Shown piece after piece: positions 7,659 through 17,663 of a stretch of DNA of 64,000 nt (position 1 is the first letter of the stretch; every line of letters starts with the position of its first letter). The notes below the pieces were generated by a model. The model saw only the letters and a program-made list of their open reading frames with translations. It was not told the origin of the DNA and made no database searches. Source of the DNA: Lignipirellula cremea. GTDB lineage: Bacteria > Planctomycetota > Planctomycetia > Pirellulales > Pirellulaceae. The position numbers were made by a program, and so were the translations under genes. The DNA is taken from positions 2,275,001 to 2,339,000 of the forward strand of contig NZ_CP036433.1 in NCBI RefSeq assembly GCF_007751035.1. Direction: 5' to 3'.

Positions 7659-8355
7659 CGGGGACATACAGCAGGCAGCCGCAGCCGCCGCAGAAAATGG
7701 GCTTTGACATTCGCAGCTTGTCGAGCATGTTGGCGGTGATCGTCTGGCGGCAGGAACCGCAGCAACCGCCTTCAACGGCAGCCAGCGCTTCTTCGCCGCG
7801 GGCGGCCGACAAACGCAGGTAATGTTCTTTGAAATCGCCGTCGAGCGCCTTTTCTGCTTCCTGCAGTTCTTCGGTAATGCGGGCCAGTTCGGCTTCCAGT
7901 TTTTCTTTGGCTTCGGCCACGCGGGCTTGGATTTTTTCGAATTCCTGTACGGCCAGTTCGCGATGGTAATTAGCCGTTTTCACATCTTCCGTCAGGCCGT
8001 CGAGCTTTTCGAGCATTTCGAGGATCTCATCCTGCAGGACGAGGTTGGCCTGTTCATCGGCATCGATTTGATCCTTGATCAGGCTGTATTCTTTGTTGCT
8101 TGAGGCCGTGTTCAATTTGGCCTGCAGATCGGCGATTCGCGCTTCGCGAGTTTTCAGCTGGAGCTGGCGTTCGTCGGAAGCGATGCGCATTTTGCGCTGT
8201 TCGCCTTTGGCTGCTTCGACCTCTTCTTCCTTGTGGTCCACATTGGCTTTGCCGGCCCGTTCCTGTCGCGGGCCCCGGTCGAGGCGTTCGCGGAGATCAG
8301 CAATCTGGCGATGGATGCGGTGTAAGCGGAGCAGCACGCTCGCGGTTAAAGTCAT
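7645..8355 (-). CDS. COG1579 coiled-coil protein with C4 zinc ribbon
   Basis: A 236-residue protein. Residues about 5-180 form a long antiparallel coiled coil (LLRLHRIHRQIADLRERLDR through EELQEAEKALDG). The C-terminus has CCGSC and CGGC pairs about 30 residues apart, a C4 zinc ribbon. This is the COG1579 architecture, thought to act as a nucleic-acid or ribosome-associated factor, but its role is poorly defined. ATG 8355 is chosen because AGGAGG lies nine bases upstream; the longer frame to 8421 would begin inside the rpoD terminator. It follows dnaG-rpoD in the same direction but behind that strong terminator, so it probably has its own promoter. Confidence 0.82.
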   Translation of the reverse strand: MTLTASVLLRLHRIHRQIADLRERLDRGPRQERAGKANVDHKEEEVEAAKGEQRKMRIASDERQLQLKTREARIADLQAKLNTASSNKEYSLIKDQIDADEQANLVLQDEILEMLEKLDGLTEDVKTANYHRELAVQEFEKIQARVAEAKEKLEAELARITEELQEAEKALDGDFKEHYLRLSAARGEEALAAVEGGCCGSCRQTITANMLDKLRMSKPIFCGGCGCLLYVPEDAE

Positions 8356-8421
8356 CGAGGGGAACCTCCTGAAAGGTGAAAGCGGGCCGCAGGGGGGCGC
8401 AAGCACGCCAGGCTGGGGCAC

Positions 8422-8452
8422 AAAAAAAGCCGCCGACGCGAACGCCAGCGGC
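8422..8452 (-). terminator. Intrinsic terminator of the dnaG-rpoD operon
   Basis: On the minus strand a 10-bp stem (two G-T wobbles) closes a TTCG tetraloop, then runs into seven T residues (the A-tract at 8422-8428 on the plus strand). Placed 33 bases after the rpoD stop. UUCG loops are unusually stable in RNA. Confidence 0.88.
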
Positions 8453-8484
8453 CTGGTTGATCTAGAGAGCAGTGCTCGATCGCG

Positions 8485-10170
8485 CTAACTGGCAGCGCCC
8501 TTGAGGAAACCTTCCAGATGCTGGCTGCGCACCGGGTGCTGCAGTTTGCGAACTGCTTTGGCTTCGATCTGTCGCACGCGTTCCCGCGTAACTTTGAAGA
8601 TACGGCCGACTTCTTCCAGGGTGTACGAGTAGCCATCGCCCAGACCGTACCGCAAACGAATGATTTCCCGTTCACGATAGGTGAGCGTGTTGAGGAGCCG
8701 CTCGATTTTTTCCCGTAAAATGCCATTGTTCGCGGTGCGAACCGGATTCTCGCTGGCAGAATCCTCGATGAACTCGCCGAAACTACTATCTTCGCTGTCG
8801 CCAACCGGACGATCCAGGCTAACTGGATGGCGGCCGATATCCATCACGCGGCGAACTTCTTCAACGCTGATGCCGGCGCGGCGGGAGATTTCTTCTGTTG
8901 TCGGTTCTCGCCGCAGTTCTTGCAAGAGCCTCTTTTCAATATTTCGCAGTTTCGACAGCACATCGATCATGTGCACCGGAATGCGGATCGTCCGCGCCTG
9001 GTCGGCGATCGCCCGGGTGATCGCCTGGCGGATCCACCACGTGGCGTAGGTGGAAAACTTGAAGCCGCGGCGGTATTCGTACTTGTCGACGGCCCGCATC
9101 AGCCCGGTGTTTCCTTCCTGGATCAGGTCGAGGAAGCTGAGGCCGCGGTTCCGGTACTTTTTGGCGATCGATACGACCAGCCGTAGATTGCCGTTGCTGA
9201 GCTGGCGTTTGACGTCTTCATATTCGTGGTACTGGCGGGAAACGCCCGTAATCCGGTTATGCAGGCTGCTGGGGCTTTCCAGCGTGAGCTCCATCAGGTC
9301 CCGGAGTTCCCGGCGAAGATGGGTCCGCTCCACCGCAAAGACGGCGTTGTCGCCGATTTCTTTCAGGCGGCTGCGCAGCTGCTGCATGCGGCGGGAAAGG
9401 TCCTCGACCTGTTTGATCAGGGGCTGCACCCGGCGGGTCCGCAGGCTTAGCTCTTCGACCAGGGCCAGGCATTTGCGACGGCGACGCAGGAAGGCCCGTC
9501 GCGCCGTGAGCCATTCGTTCCGGGGGGTGCGTTTATTGATCAGCTTGCGGAAGTCGCGGCGATTCGCTTCCAGCAGCAGATCCAGCGTGCGCAAGTTATG
9601 CGGCATGCGTCCCAGGATCTGCTCTTTGGTGAGCCGCTCGGTCAACGACACCTTGATGGTGCGGTCAAACGGCAGTTCGCCTTCGTAGACTTTCTTGAGC
9701 GTCGCCACCACGGCCCGCATCGCAAAGTCGCAGCTGAGCAGCGAGCGGCGGAAGCGTTTGCGGGTGACTTCGATCTTTTTCGCCAGGGAGATTTCTTCCT
9801 CGCGGCTGAGCAGCGGGATTTCCGCCATCTGGCTGAGGTACATGCGGATGGGGTCGTCGCTTAGTTTCGGCATATCCGAACCAAGCAGCGCCGCAGGCGT
9901 TTCCGAGGCGTGGTCTTCGCCGTCTTCCAGGCCGGAGAAATCTACTTCGCGGGAAGCGTCCAGCCGCCGTTTGCCGGGTTTGAGTTTTTGCGGCGGCTTC
10001 TCGACCAGTTCAATGCCTTGCTCTTCAATGGCGATGAGCAGGTTGTCGAGTTTTTCGGGGCTGACGTCTTCATCGGGCAGGTAGCCGTTAACGTCGTCGT
10101 AGGTGAGATAGCCCTGGGTTTTACCGGTGGCGATCAGTGCGTCGAGACGATGTTGGTAGGTCTGATCCAT
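8485..10170 (-). CDS. rpoD: Primary sigma factor of RNA polymerase (sigma70)
   Basis: A 561-residue housekeeping sigma factor. Region 1.1 occupies roughly residues 1-60. Region 1.2 is [20 protein letters not shown] (about 105-124). A basic non-conserved insert follows to about residue 310. Regions 2.1-2.4 include [20 protein letters not shown] and [17 protein letters not shown]. Region 3 includes [15 protein letters not shown]. Region 4.2 is [21 protein letters not shown]. The last two regions are essentially canonical, so promoters should be -35 TTGACA/-10 TATAAT-like, consistent with sites seen in this window. AGGAGG precedes ATG 10170. It is the second gene of a dnaG-rpoD operon (gap 125 bases), like the macromolecular synthesis operon of other bacteria but without rpsU. 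Confidence 0.97.
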   Translation of the reverse strand: MDQTYQHRLDALIATGKTQGYLTYDDVNGYLPDEDVSPEKLDNLLIAIEEQGIELVEKPPQKLKPGKRRLDASREVDFSGLEDGEDHASETPAALLGSDMPKLSDDPIRMYLSQMAEIPLLSREEEISLAKKIEVTRKRFRRSLLSCDFAMRAVVATLKKVYEGELPFDRTIKVSLTERLTKEQILGRMPHNLRTLDLLLEANRRDFRKLINKRTPRNEWLTARRAFLRRRRKCLALVEELSLRTRRVQPLIKQVEDLSRRMQQLRSRLKEIGDNAVFAVERTHLRRELRDLMELTLESPSSLHNRITGVSRQYHEYEDVKRQLSNGNLRLVVSIAKKYRNRGLSFLDLIQEGNTGLMRAVDKYEYRRGFKFSTYATWWIRQAITRAIADQARTIRIPVHMIDVLSKLRNIEKRLLQELRREPTTEEISRRAGISVEEVRRVMDIGRHPVSLDRPVGDSEDSSFGEFIEDSASENPVRTANNGILREKIERLLNTLTYREREIIRLRYGLGDGYSYTLEEVGRIFKVTRERVRQIEAKAVRKLQHPVRSQHLEGFLKGAAS

Positions 10171-10295
10171 GTGTCTGGTCCTCCTGCGCTTGCTTGCGCG
10201 ACTTTGCGGCTCCGCCGTAGGCGAGCACCGTTTGACACGTTGGGAATGATCCGCCGTTATGTGCGGGCGGCGGAAAGGAACTCGCGCGTGGCGCC

Positions 10296-12176
10296 CTACC
10301 CATCCGTAGGTTGGGAAATACCGCGGCGATGACGTTCCTGCTGAACGAGATCCTTCAGAATTTCAAGGGCTCCTTGAGAGTCGGTCTGGGGTTTTTCTAA
10401 CTGGGCCAGTTTTCCCTTTTGAACGAGCGCGGCGTGTTGCTGACGAAAGCCATTAATTACTTCCTGCAGACGTGCGAGAGGTTCTGCAAAAGACTCTTCG
10501 GCCTTGGCGGCGGCGATTTCATCGAGGGCGACAAACAGCGGTTGCTCATCAGGGGACAGATCGCTGAGCACGGCGGAAAAATCCACACTGCGCCCGGCGT
10601 TGTACAGGGAACGATAAACGGAAAAAATGCGACGCGCGGGGCCGTCGGTCAATTCGACATTGCGAATCTCCGCCAGCGCCAGCGAGGTCAATTCCGGGTG
10701 CTGGGTCAGCACCTCGAACAGTTCCAGTTCGCGCGCCTGGAGGGAAGCCAGCGTGGCCGGCTTGCGCGGCGCTTCGGCGGACGATTCCCGGGCGGGGGTG
10801 GTTTTGCGGCGCCGCATATCCAGCAGTCGGCTGCGGATCTCGGCCTCGCCAACCTGGAAGTCGCGGGCCAGCCGGGTCACCAGTTGCTGGTCGAACAGCA
10901 TCTGCGACTGCGGCGAAGCGGCGTCTTGCGGACGCGGCGCCTGGGCCAGCGTCTCCAGGATTTCTTCCAGCGCCCGGAAAGCGCGGTGCGTATCGGTCAG
11001 TAAATTGATGCCGCGGGTGGCGATGCGAACTTTATGCTCCAGCGCGTCGGACGCCGTTTCCAGCAACTGCTGGAAAGCTTCCGGGCCGCGCTGCTGCAGG
11101 AAGTCGCAAGGGTCCAACTGATCGGGCAGGGTCAGGATCCGCAGGTCCATCTGGGCGGCGACAAACAGGCCGAGCACTTCGTTGGCCCGGCGCTGGCCAG
11201 CCGCATCGCCGTCGAGGACCAGCGTCACCCGATCGGCAAAACGTTTGAGCAGATGGATATGGCGTTCGCCCAGGGCCGTACCTAAAACGGCGACGACGTT
11301 ATCAATTCCGTATTGCCCTGCCGCGATGGCGTCGGTATATCCTTCCACCACAACCACGTGCCGGCTCTTGGAGACGGCGTCGCGGACCAGATCCAGGGCG
11401 TAGACCTGTTCGCTCTTGGAGAACAGACGCGTTTCAGGCGAGTTGATGTATTTGGCCGGGGGGCGCCGGTCCGCCGTTGTTTCCGCCTGCGCGATTTCCG
11501 GCAAAATGCGGCCGCCAAAGGCGATGGTGCGGCTTTGCGTATCGCGAATCGGGAACATGACCCGGCCGCGGAACACGTCGTAAAACCGACCCGAATTTTC
11601 GTTCTTGTTGACCAGTCCGACCGCCTGCAGGACGGCGGGCGAGTAGGGCGTTTTCTTCGCCCGATCCAGCAGCCACTGCCAGCCATTGTCACTGTAGCCC
11701 AGGCCGTAACGCTCGCAACTGGCGTCGTCGACGCCCCGCTGCTGCAGGTAAGTGCGGGCGGCCGCGGCTTCGGGAGCCTGGAGCAGGAACTGGCGGAACT
11801 GCTCGTCGGCCCATTTGGCGGCGCGATAGAGCGTCTGCTTGTCGTCGGGGCTGCCGGGAACAACCGGAGCCGACGGCGTGGGGTTCAAGTCGATTCCGGC
11901 GCGTTCCGCCAGCATCTCTAACGCCTCGCGGAAATCGATCCCCTCTTTTTTCATCAGAAAGCTGAAAATGTCGCCGCCGTCGTCGCAGACCCAGCACTTC
12001 CAGCTTTGCCGCTCAGGCGACACCTGCAGGCTGGGATCACGATCGTCGTGGAAAGGGCACAAGCCTTTGAAGACGCGTCCCGCACGGCGCAAACTGATGT
12101 ACCCGCCAACGACGTCGACAATGTCGATCGCCTGGCGAATCTGTTCCTTTGCGTCGTTTGCAGGCGCCAGCGACAC
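10296..12176 (-). CDS. dnaG: DNA primase
   Basis: A 626-residue primase that makes RNA primers for DNA replication. The N-terminal zinc-binding domain shows [19 protein letters not shown] followed by [15 protein letters not shown] (Cys-His-Cys-Cys ligands). The catalytic core follows, with the TOPRIM signature [18 protein letters not shown] and the DGDAAGQ metal-binding loop. The C-terminal third is the DnaB-helicase-interacting region, more divergent as usual. I place the start at GTG 12176 because AGGAG lies six bases upstream; an in-frame TTG at 12209 would add 11 residues without a ribosome site. A good sigma70 promoter lies about 150 bases upstream. The stop is 125 bases before rpoD. Confidence 0.96.
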   Translation of the reverse strand: MSLAPANDAKEQIRQAIDIVDVVGGYISLRRAGRVFKGLCPFHDDRDPSLQVSPERQSWKCWVCDDGGDIFSFLMKKEGIDFREALEMLAERAGIDLNPTPSAPVVPGSPDDKQTLYRAAKWADEQFRQFLLQAPEAAAARTYLQQRGVDDASCERYGLGYSDNGWQWLLDRAKKTPYSPAVLQAVGLVNKNENSGRFYDVFRGRVMFPIRDTQSRTIAFGGRILPEIAQAETTADRRPPAKYINSPETRLFSKSEQVYALDLVRDAVSKSRHVVVVEGYTDAIAAGQYGIDNVVAVLGTALGERHIHLLKRFADRVTLVLDGDAAGQRRANEVLGLFVAAQMDLRILTLPDQLDPCDFLQQRGPEAFQQLLETASDALEHKVRIATRGINLLTDTHRAFRALEEILETLAQAPRPQDAASPQSQMLFDQQLVTRLARDFQVGEAEIRSRLLDMRRRKTTPARESSAEAPRKPATLASLQARELELFEVLTQHPELTSLALAEIRNVELTDGPARRIFSVYRSLYNAGRSVDFSAVLSDLSPDEQPLFVALDEIAAAKAEESFAEPLARLQEVINGFRQQHAALVQKGKLAQLEKPQTDSQGALEILKDLVQQERHRRGISQPTDG

Positions 12177-12325
12177 CGGCAACTCCTGGAGTAAAAAGGA
12201 CAGTGGCAAGTCCCCTGACCGTGCTGATCAGGGAGCTTTGAAAGGGACGTTTGCGAGCACTGCTCGCAGGCGGGAACAGGCCCGAAGGACCATTCCTGCT
12301 GACGCCTCTCCATAAGCACGCGGGG

Positions 12326-12355
12326 ATTATAGGGGCCGACCGCGAAGCGGGTCAA
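12326..12355 (-). promoter_or_regulatory. Sigma70 promoter of dnaG-rpoD
   Basis: On the minus strand, TTGACC (12355-12350) is followed after 18 bases by TATAAT (12331-12326), a perfect -10 box. Transcription would start near 12319, giving a leader of about 140 bases before the dnaG start. The leader contains a GCGAGCA/TGCTCGC dyad near 12253-12267. Confidence 0.72.
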
Positions 12356-12361
12356 CGTTAA

Positions 12362-14956
12362 TTAAATTTCGCAAATTTCGGCGTTTTCCGCCACTTTTTT
12401 TCCACCCTGCTTTTCCGTCGGGTGGTTTTCCCACGTGACCGAAGTCGATCCCGAAGAGCGTGCAGAGACGAAAGTTGAGAAGCGGGAGCCGCCGTTCGTC
12501 CGCCACGACCAACCGCTGTTGGGTAGCGGCGACAAATGGCCCGCCACGTCGGACGACGCTTTGACCATTTGCTGCATCACCTCTTCCGCGTTCGTCGCGC
12601 CGGGGCCTTCCGGCGGCGGCGCCGCATCGTAGATCGACTGCTCTTTCAGCTTCTGTTCCTGATGCGGATGCACCTTGTCGAGGGCGAGCGCGGAGGCCGC
12701 CTCTTCCTGCGCTGCGGCGTCGTTGCCGGCCAGGTGCAGCAGCCACGCCAGTTGCGCGTGCGCCATCGCACTGCTGGGGTAGCGGGCGACGGCTTCCCGC
12801 TGCTGGTCCAGGGCCGCCAGCAGCAGTTTGCTGTCCGGCTGGCGACGGTACATCCGCAGCGTGGCCCGGCTGAGTTCCGCACGCGCCGTCCAGGACTGCG
12901 GATCATGGCGAAGGTACTCGGCCGCCGTCCGTTCGTAGCGTTTCAAGTTTTCGTTGTTGGGATTCACCTGCCACTGTAGCGCCGCAAGCGTCGCCAACTG
13001 GGCCCAGGGGTCGGGCGAATAGGGATCGGCGGCAGCCGCTGCACGCAACCTTTCGGAGTAGGCTTCCGGCCCTTGCTGCGCCATGTCGATGGTCGGCATG
13101 GCGGCCGCCCGATACAGGACAGGCTGATACAGCGTGAAGAAACATAAGCCCATCAGACCAAACGCCACGCCCGCCGTCACAATGGCCCCCGTCGGCTGCA
13201 GACGCCGAGGCTGTTCGCCTGGCTGCGACAGGTTGAGAAGCAACGCGGCCAGCAGCCAGACGTTCTGTCCGACGCCGTCGAAGCTGATTCCGCCCGCCGC
13301 CAGGAAGTTCACCAGCAGCACAATCAGGCCGATCGCCAGAGCCGCCAGCGGCAATCGCCCGGCAACCACCCAGGGATGCAAAGCGGCCACCGTCAGGCCG
13401 GCAAACAGCAGTCCCAGCAGGAGCATTTCGAACTCATTGGGCACGCCCACCATCAGGCTGATCGGGAAGGACAGCAGCACCCCCATCGCACCGCCCAGAT
13501 AGACAAACAAAGGCCCGGCATGCGGCCCGGCGGCAGCATCCTGCGGGTCTACCTTTACCGCAACGGCTGCCGCGGAGGCTTCGTCCTGCGTGTTGCGGGA
13601 CGCTGTCTCGGCGGCGCTGGCCCGCTGGTTTCGTGCGACTTGCCAGGCCAGCAGGCCGCCGGCCGCCAGCAGGGAGAGCAGCGCGAACAGCCCTCCGGTC
13701 GCCCAGACCTCCAAGAGGAAGTTGTGCGGATCGGCGACCATCTCGCTCGCCTGGGGCAGCTTGTAGTGCGCGTAATTGGCCTGGAAGCAGCCGGGCCCCA
13801 CGCCCAGCCAGGGATGATCGGCAATCATGGCCGCCGTCGATCGCCAGTACTCCAGGCGATAGAGCACCGACTTGGGCGCCTCGCTGACCACTTCGACGTC
13901 CAGCCCGCCGGACAGCGTTGCGGCAAGGGCCAGCAGCACGGCCGCTCCGGCCAGGCCGAGCGGAATCTTCCAGTCCAGCTGACGACGGAACAAACCGCCG
14001 TATAACAATAGTAATACCACGCCGCCGCCAACCGCCAAAAACACGGTCCGGCTCTTGGTCAGCACCAGGCAACCGCCCAGCAGTAACGCCGCGGCCAGCA
14101 GCCCCGCCAGCACCAGCCAGCGCTGCGGATTGCCCAGGCGGCTGACGCCGGCTTGCTCTGCGCCGGAGGAGCCAGCCGTCTCACCAGGGCGCAGCAGCGT
14201 CAGGCCAATGCCCAGCGCCACGATCAGCCAGGGAGCCAGAGCGCCTGCCAGCGAGTTCGTCAGAGCAAACGTGGCCGACGGTTCGATCGCTTGCAGACGG
14301 GCCTCGTACTGCTCCCGGATCGGCGAGCCCACGGTCGCCGCGGCTCCATCGGGACCAAGGATCCCTTCGCGCTGCAGCACGGCTTCCGGGTCGGCTGCGT
14401 ATTCGGCTTGCGCCGCGGGGTGGGAGACCTGATACTGGTAAAACCCGCCCACCGCCAGCAGGACGGAGAGCCCTAGCATTACGCTCACGACCGCCCGGGC
14501 GGTGCGTTCTTCCCGCACCAGTTGCCGCGCCAGAAAGAAGCCAATGATCAGGGCGACCCATTTCCAGGTCATGTTGATCGCGGCCCGGGCGTCTCCCGTT
14601 TCCTTCTGCACGACCCATAAACAGCTGGCCGTAAACGCCAGCAGCAGTACGCCCAGCGCCATGCCAACGGGGCCCAGGTAAAGCTTCATCGGCTGCCCCT
14701 GCAGGAACAGCCGCAACTGCCCAAGGATCGCCCAGCCCGCCAGCAGCGCGCAAGCGCCGGTGATCAGGAACACGCCATAGTCCCCGCCGGGAGCATCGCT
14801 CACGACCAGCGGCCTGGCGGCGAAGAGCGCCATCAACAATCCCAGCAGCACCAGCGGACCGCGGGGCGGAGCGACAGCAACGGCGTTTGTCGTCGCGACG
14901 GGGGTGTCAGCGTGCGCGGGCAGGTCAGCGCCGCGTTTCTTGTTTTTCTTCGACAT
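12362..14956 (-). CDS. O-antigen ligase/polymerase-family membrane protein with C-terminal TPR region
   Basis: An 864-residue polytopic protein. A short cytoplasmic lysine-rich start (MSKKNKKRG) precedes about a dozen hydrophobic segments. The Wzy_C/O-antigen-ligase signature is visible as TKSRTVFLA, then YRLEYWRSTAAMIADHPWLG, GPGCFQANYAHYK and the DPHNFLLEVWATGG loop. Family members ligate or polymerise lipid-linked glycans on the outer face of the inner membrane. After the last transmembrane segment (about residue 640), repeats such as DPYSPDPWAQLATLAALQW and AMAHAQLAWLLHLAGND look like tetratricopeptide units, a common planctomycete add-on. It overlaps the upstream WecA-like gene by 32 bases, so the two are probably translationally coupled and act in one surface-glycan pathway. 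Confidence 0.84.
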   Translation of the reverse strand: MSKKNKKRGADLPAHADTPVATTNAVAVAPPRGPLVLLGLLMALFAARPLVVSDAPGGDYGVFLITGACALLAGWAILGQLRLFLQGQPMKLYLGPVGMALGVLLLAFTASCLWVVQKETGDARAAINMTWKWVALIIGFFLARQLVREERTARAVVSVMLGLSVLLAVGGFYQYQVSHPAAQAEYAADPEAVLQREGILGPDGAAATVGSPIREQYEARLQAIEPSATFALTNSLAGALAPWLIVALGIGLTLLRPGETAGSSGAEQAGVSRLGNPQRWLVLAGLLAAALLLGGCLVLTKSRTVFLAVGGGVVLLLLYGGLFRRQLDWKIPLGLAGAAVLLALAATLSGGLDVEVVSEAPKSVLYRLEYWRSTAAMIADHPWLGVGPGCFQANYAHYKLPQASEMVADPHNFLLEVWATGGLFALLSLLAAGGLLAWQVARNQRASAAETASRNTQDEASAAAVAVKVDPQDAAAGPHAGPLFVYLGGAMGVLLSFPISLMVGVPNEFEMLLLGLLFAGLTVAALHPWVVAGRLPLAALAIGLIVLLVNFLAAGGISFDGVGQNVWLLAALLLNLSQPGEQPRRLQPTGAIVTAGVAFGLMGLCFFTLYQPVLYRAAAMPTIDMAQQGPEAYSERLRAAAAADPYSPDPWAQLATLAALQWQVNPNNENLKRYERTAAEYLRHDPQSWTARAELSRATLRMYRRQPDSKLLLAALDQQREAVARYPSSAMAHAQLAWLLHLAGNDAAAQEEAASALALDKVHPHQEQKLKEQSIYDAAPPPEGPGATNAEEVMQQMVKASSDVAGHLSPLPNSGWSWRTNGGSRFSTFVSARSSGSTSVTWENHPTEKQGGKKVAENAEICEI

Positions 14957-16103
14957 CGGCTTTCAACTTGTGACGAGCAGTCGACTCCAGAATGGCAATC
15001 AGGGCCAGCACGCAAAACACCATCAACACCAGAATCACGGCGCCTGTCTGGTTTACCTGGTGCAACAGCAACGCCGCCAGGCCGCAGGTCGCGGTCGTGA
15101 GGTAAATCGTCAGCACCGCCTGCCCTTTGGTAAAACCGAGCTCCACCAGACGATGGGAGAAGTGGCACTTGTCGGCCTGGAACGGGCTACGTCCCTCGCG
15201 GACGCGGATCCACAACACGGTCAGCATGTCGTACATCGGCACCGCCATCACGCACAGCGGAGCCAGAATCGCATGCCGCGATTCCGACTTGTAGCTGGTG
15301 TAGGTCGCCAGCAACGTGGCTACGGCGATCAGGAAACCGATGAAGTAGCTGCCGGCGTCGCCCATGAACATCCGTGCGACCGGCCGGTTGTGCCACAAAA
15401 AGCCCAGTAGCGAGCCGGTCAGCACCAGCATCAGCCCGGCGACAAAAAACTGCGGCTGCTGGGACTCCGGATCGGGAGAAAGCAGCATCACGGCGGCAAA
15501 CATGCCGGCCGCTATGCAGGCTACGCCCGACGACAGGCCGTCCATGTTATCAAGCATGTTGAACGAGTTGATCATCGCCACGATCCACACCACCGACAGC
15601 AGGCCGGTAAACCACGGCAGATCGACAAACGCCGTCAATCGCCAGCCTTGCCAGACGACGCAGGCCGCCGATACTGCGAACATCACCCCTAGCCGAATCT
15701 TCCAGTCCAGCCCAAAGCGATCATCGGCCAGCCCCAGCAGCATCAGCACCGTGCCGGCCGCCAGCAATACCCAAAGTTGCGAAGTGCGATACGCGATACC
15801 CGGCAAGTGCTCCCGGGCGAACTCCGGAATGGCAAAGCCGAACAAAGAGTCTGCAAAGTCGCCGTCGCTCTGCAGCATCCACAAAGCGATCTGTCCCAGG
15901 GCGAAAGGGGTGATCACCCCCAGCCAGACAGCGACTCCGCCGCCCAAGGGAGTCGGCGTGGTATGAACTTTCCGGGCGGCAGGGCGATCGATCAGCCCGC
16001 AGCGGGGCGCCACGCGGCGCATCGCAAAACCGGCGGCCCAGGCAATCAGCAGCGCCGGCAGCAGGCAGCCGGCAAGAAGCGTGAGAATGGCAAAGGGCGG
16101 CAT
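14925..16103 (-). CDS. WecA/MraY-family undecaprenyl-phosphate sugar-1-phosphate transferase
   Basis: A 392-residue integral membrane enzyme with about 10-11 hydrophobic segments. Family motifs are all present: KVHTTPTPLGGG near the N-terminus, LLGLADDRFGLDWKIR (the DDR magnesium loop), NSFNMLDNMDGLSSG (the NxxNxxDGxDGL-like motif), FMGDAGSYFIGFL, and the HFSHRL histidine loop in the C-terminal third. This enzyme class starts lipid-linked glycan synthesis by moving GlcNAc-1-phosphate or a related sugar from UDP to undecaprenyl phosphate. The HFSHRL-type loop and context with an O-antigen-ligase homolog favour WecA over the peptidoglycan enzyme MraY. The exact sugar cannot be read. Confidence 0.9.
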   Translation of the reverse strand: MPPFAILTLLAGCLLPALLIAWAAGFAMRRVAPRCGLIDRPAARKVHTTPTPLGGGVAVWLGVITPFALGQIALWMLQSDGDFADSLFGFAIPEFAREHLPGIAYRTSQLWVLLAAGTVLMLLGLADDRFGLDWKIRLGVMFAVSAACVVWQGWRLTAFVDLPWFTGLLSVVWIVAMINSFNMLDNMDGLSSGVACIAAGMFAAVMLLSPDPESQQPQFFVAGLMLVLTGSLLGFLWHNRPVARMFMGDAGSYFIGFLIAVATLLATYTSYKSESRHAILAPLCVMAVPMYDMLTVLWIRVREGRSPFQADKCHFSHRLVELGFTKGQAVLTIYLTTATCGLAALLLHQVNQTGAVILVLMVFCVLALIAILESTARHKLKADVEEKQETRR

Positions 16104-16672
16104 CGTCGCTCGCGAGCAGGGCGAAAAAGGAGAACATCGCCCCGCAGGACGACGGCAAGGTCAACAGAAAAGAGCAGCAGGCAGCATACACCTCCCAGGC
16201 CTGCACGAAAACGGGCGGATCACGCCCGCCGGCAAATGGCGTCCTTTTCGTCCTCAAAGGAATTGCCCGGCGAGCCGACTCGCAGTCGAATCCCCCCGCT
16301 CCACGTAGCCGAAGTCGCCAGACTTTGGAAAAGCGTGCCGGGGCCGGGGAACGGCGGCTAAACTTTGGCGACTTTAGCTACGGGGGATCGCACGGCTGTG
16401 ACCATTCCCAGCCAGCGGGAAAGCGGGACGAAGCATCGACCCCCCCTCATTAGAGAAGACTTCCCCTCCATAATCGAGACACCCCCCCAACCCCAAGGGG
16501 ACATTTCTAATGGCGCAAGAATGGGGACATTTCTAATGGCGCACAACATCCCTTGGGCGGCAGTCGGTTGACCCTTTCCTGGCCGGGTCTTAAAGTAAAG
16601 GTTGGCCGCCTGCTGCAACCTGACAACCTGGGTTCGAACGGCGTAATCGCGTGGATTGTGGAGAACTGGTGG
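16104..16672. other. Intergenic region upstream of hisF
   Basis: This 569-base gap has no gene that I can support. It lies between divergent genes and holds a two-copy 26-bp repeat (16497-16543) plus several C-rich runs. A frame in phase with hisF extends back to 16553 but is not conserved-looking. I see no confident promoter. Confidence 0.45.
16497..16543. repeat. Tandem REP-like repeat, GGGGACATTTCTAATGGCGCA x2
   Basis: The 21-base unit ggggacatttctaatggcgc+a occurs at 16497-16517 and 16523-16543, period 26. GGGGACA-led repeats resemble the short REP units that accompany REP-associated tyrosine (Y1) transposases in many genomes, but no such transposase is in the window. Confidence 0.6.
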
Positions 16673-17440
16673 ATGCTGGCGAAACGCGTTATTCCCTGTC
16701 TCGACGTTGAGCGCGGCCGAGTGGTCAAGGGCACCAATTTTCTTTCCCTGCGTGATGCGGGCGATCCGGTCGAAGTGGCCGCCCGGTATGAACGCGAAGG
16801 GGCCGACGAGCTGGTGTTCCTCGACATTACAGCCAGCCATGAAGCACGCGACATTATGATCGATGTCGTCCGCCGCACGGCCGAACAGGTGTTTATGCCT
16901 TTAACCGTCGGCGGCGGGATCCGCACGCTCGACGATATCCGAGCCTTGCTGAACGCAGGCTCCGACAAAGTGTCGATCAATTCGACCGCCTGCCGGGATC
17001 CAGATTTCGTCCGCCAGGCGGCGCTCCGGTTTGGCCGGCAGTGTATTGTGGTGAATATCGACCCAAAACGAGTGCAACGCGACGGAGCCGAGGTCTGGGA
17101 AGTCCATATTAACGGCGGCCGACTTCCCACCGGGCTGGAGGCGGTCGCCTGGGCCCAGCGGGTCGAAGAACTGGGGGCGGGAGAAATTGTGCTGACCAGC
17201 ATGGATCGCGACGGCGTGAAAGACGGCTACGACCTGGAGATCACCAAAGCAGTCTCTGAAGCCGTTTCCATCCCGGTTGTCGCCAGCGGCGGAGCGGGCA
17301 AGCCTGACCATCTGGCCGACGCCATTTTGCTGGGGAAAGCCGACGCGGCCTTGGCCGCCAGTATCTTTCATTTTGGAGAATACAGCATTGCGGAAACCAA
17401 ACAGATCATGGCGGATCGTGGAGTGCCCGTAAGAATCTAG
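16673..17440 (+). CDS. hisF: Imidazole glycerol phosphate synthase, cyclase subunit
   Basis: A 255-residue (beta-alpha)8 barrel, the standard HisF length. It begins [20 protein letters not shown] with the catalytic Asp of CLDV, and carries the second catalytic Asp in [10 protein letters not shown]. The phosphate-binding glycine loops are [10 protein letters not shown] and [12 protein letters not shown]. With HisH, HisF converts PRFAR plus ammonia to imidazole glycerol phosphate and AICAR, in histidine biosynthesis and linked to purine recycling. hisH is not adjacent. ATG 16673 has GGAG nine bases upstream and matches the family start; the longer frame is not used. Confidence 0.96.
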   Translation: MLAKRVIPCLDVERGRVVKGTNFLSLRDAGDPVEVAARYEREGADELVFLDITASHEARDIMIDVVRRTAEQVFMPLTVGGGIRTLDDIRALLNAGSDKVSINSTACRDPDFVRQAALRFGRQCIVVNIDPKRVQRDGAEVWEVHINGGRLPTGLEAVAWAQRVEELGAGEIVLTSMDRDGVKDGYDLEITKAVSEAVSIPVVASGGAGKPDHLADAILLGKADAALAASIFHFGEYSIAETKQIMADRGVPVRI

Positions 17441-17559
17441 CGGGCGCCCTTTCCATCCTGGCGGAATGGGGGAAGGTCGTTTTGCGATAAAGCCGACAGT
17501 CCTTCGCGTTGCTTCACGAATTCCATTAAGGTCTCCTGCGAAAGCACGCGGCCGGGCTT

Positions 17560-17592
17560 CGTTTCAGGTTACTGGTTATCGTTTCAGGTTAC
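17560..17592. repeat. Two-copy direct repeat CGTTTCAGGTTAC
   Basis: The 13-mer occurs at 17560-17572 and 17580-17592 (period 20) in the leader upstream of pilT. It could be a slippage duplication or a pair of direct binding sites; nothing favours one strongly. Confidence 0.6.
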
Positions 17593-17663
17593 AGAGTTTA
17601 CTCCTGCGGAATGTTCGCTTGCCGGACCTCCGCCGGGCGATCCCTTTTCGAGAGCCTTCTTCT

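Noticed and set aside
16497-16543. Possible CRISPR repeats
   Set aside because: Only two copies, a five-base spacer and no cas genes; better explained as a tandem or REP-like repeat.
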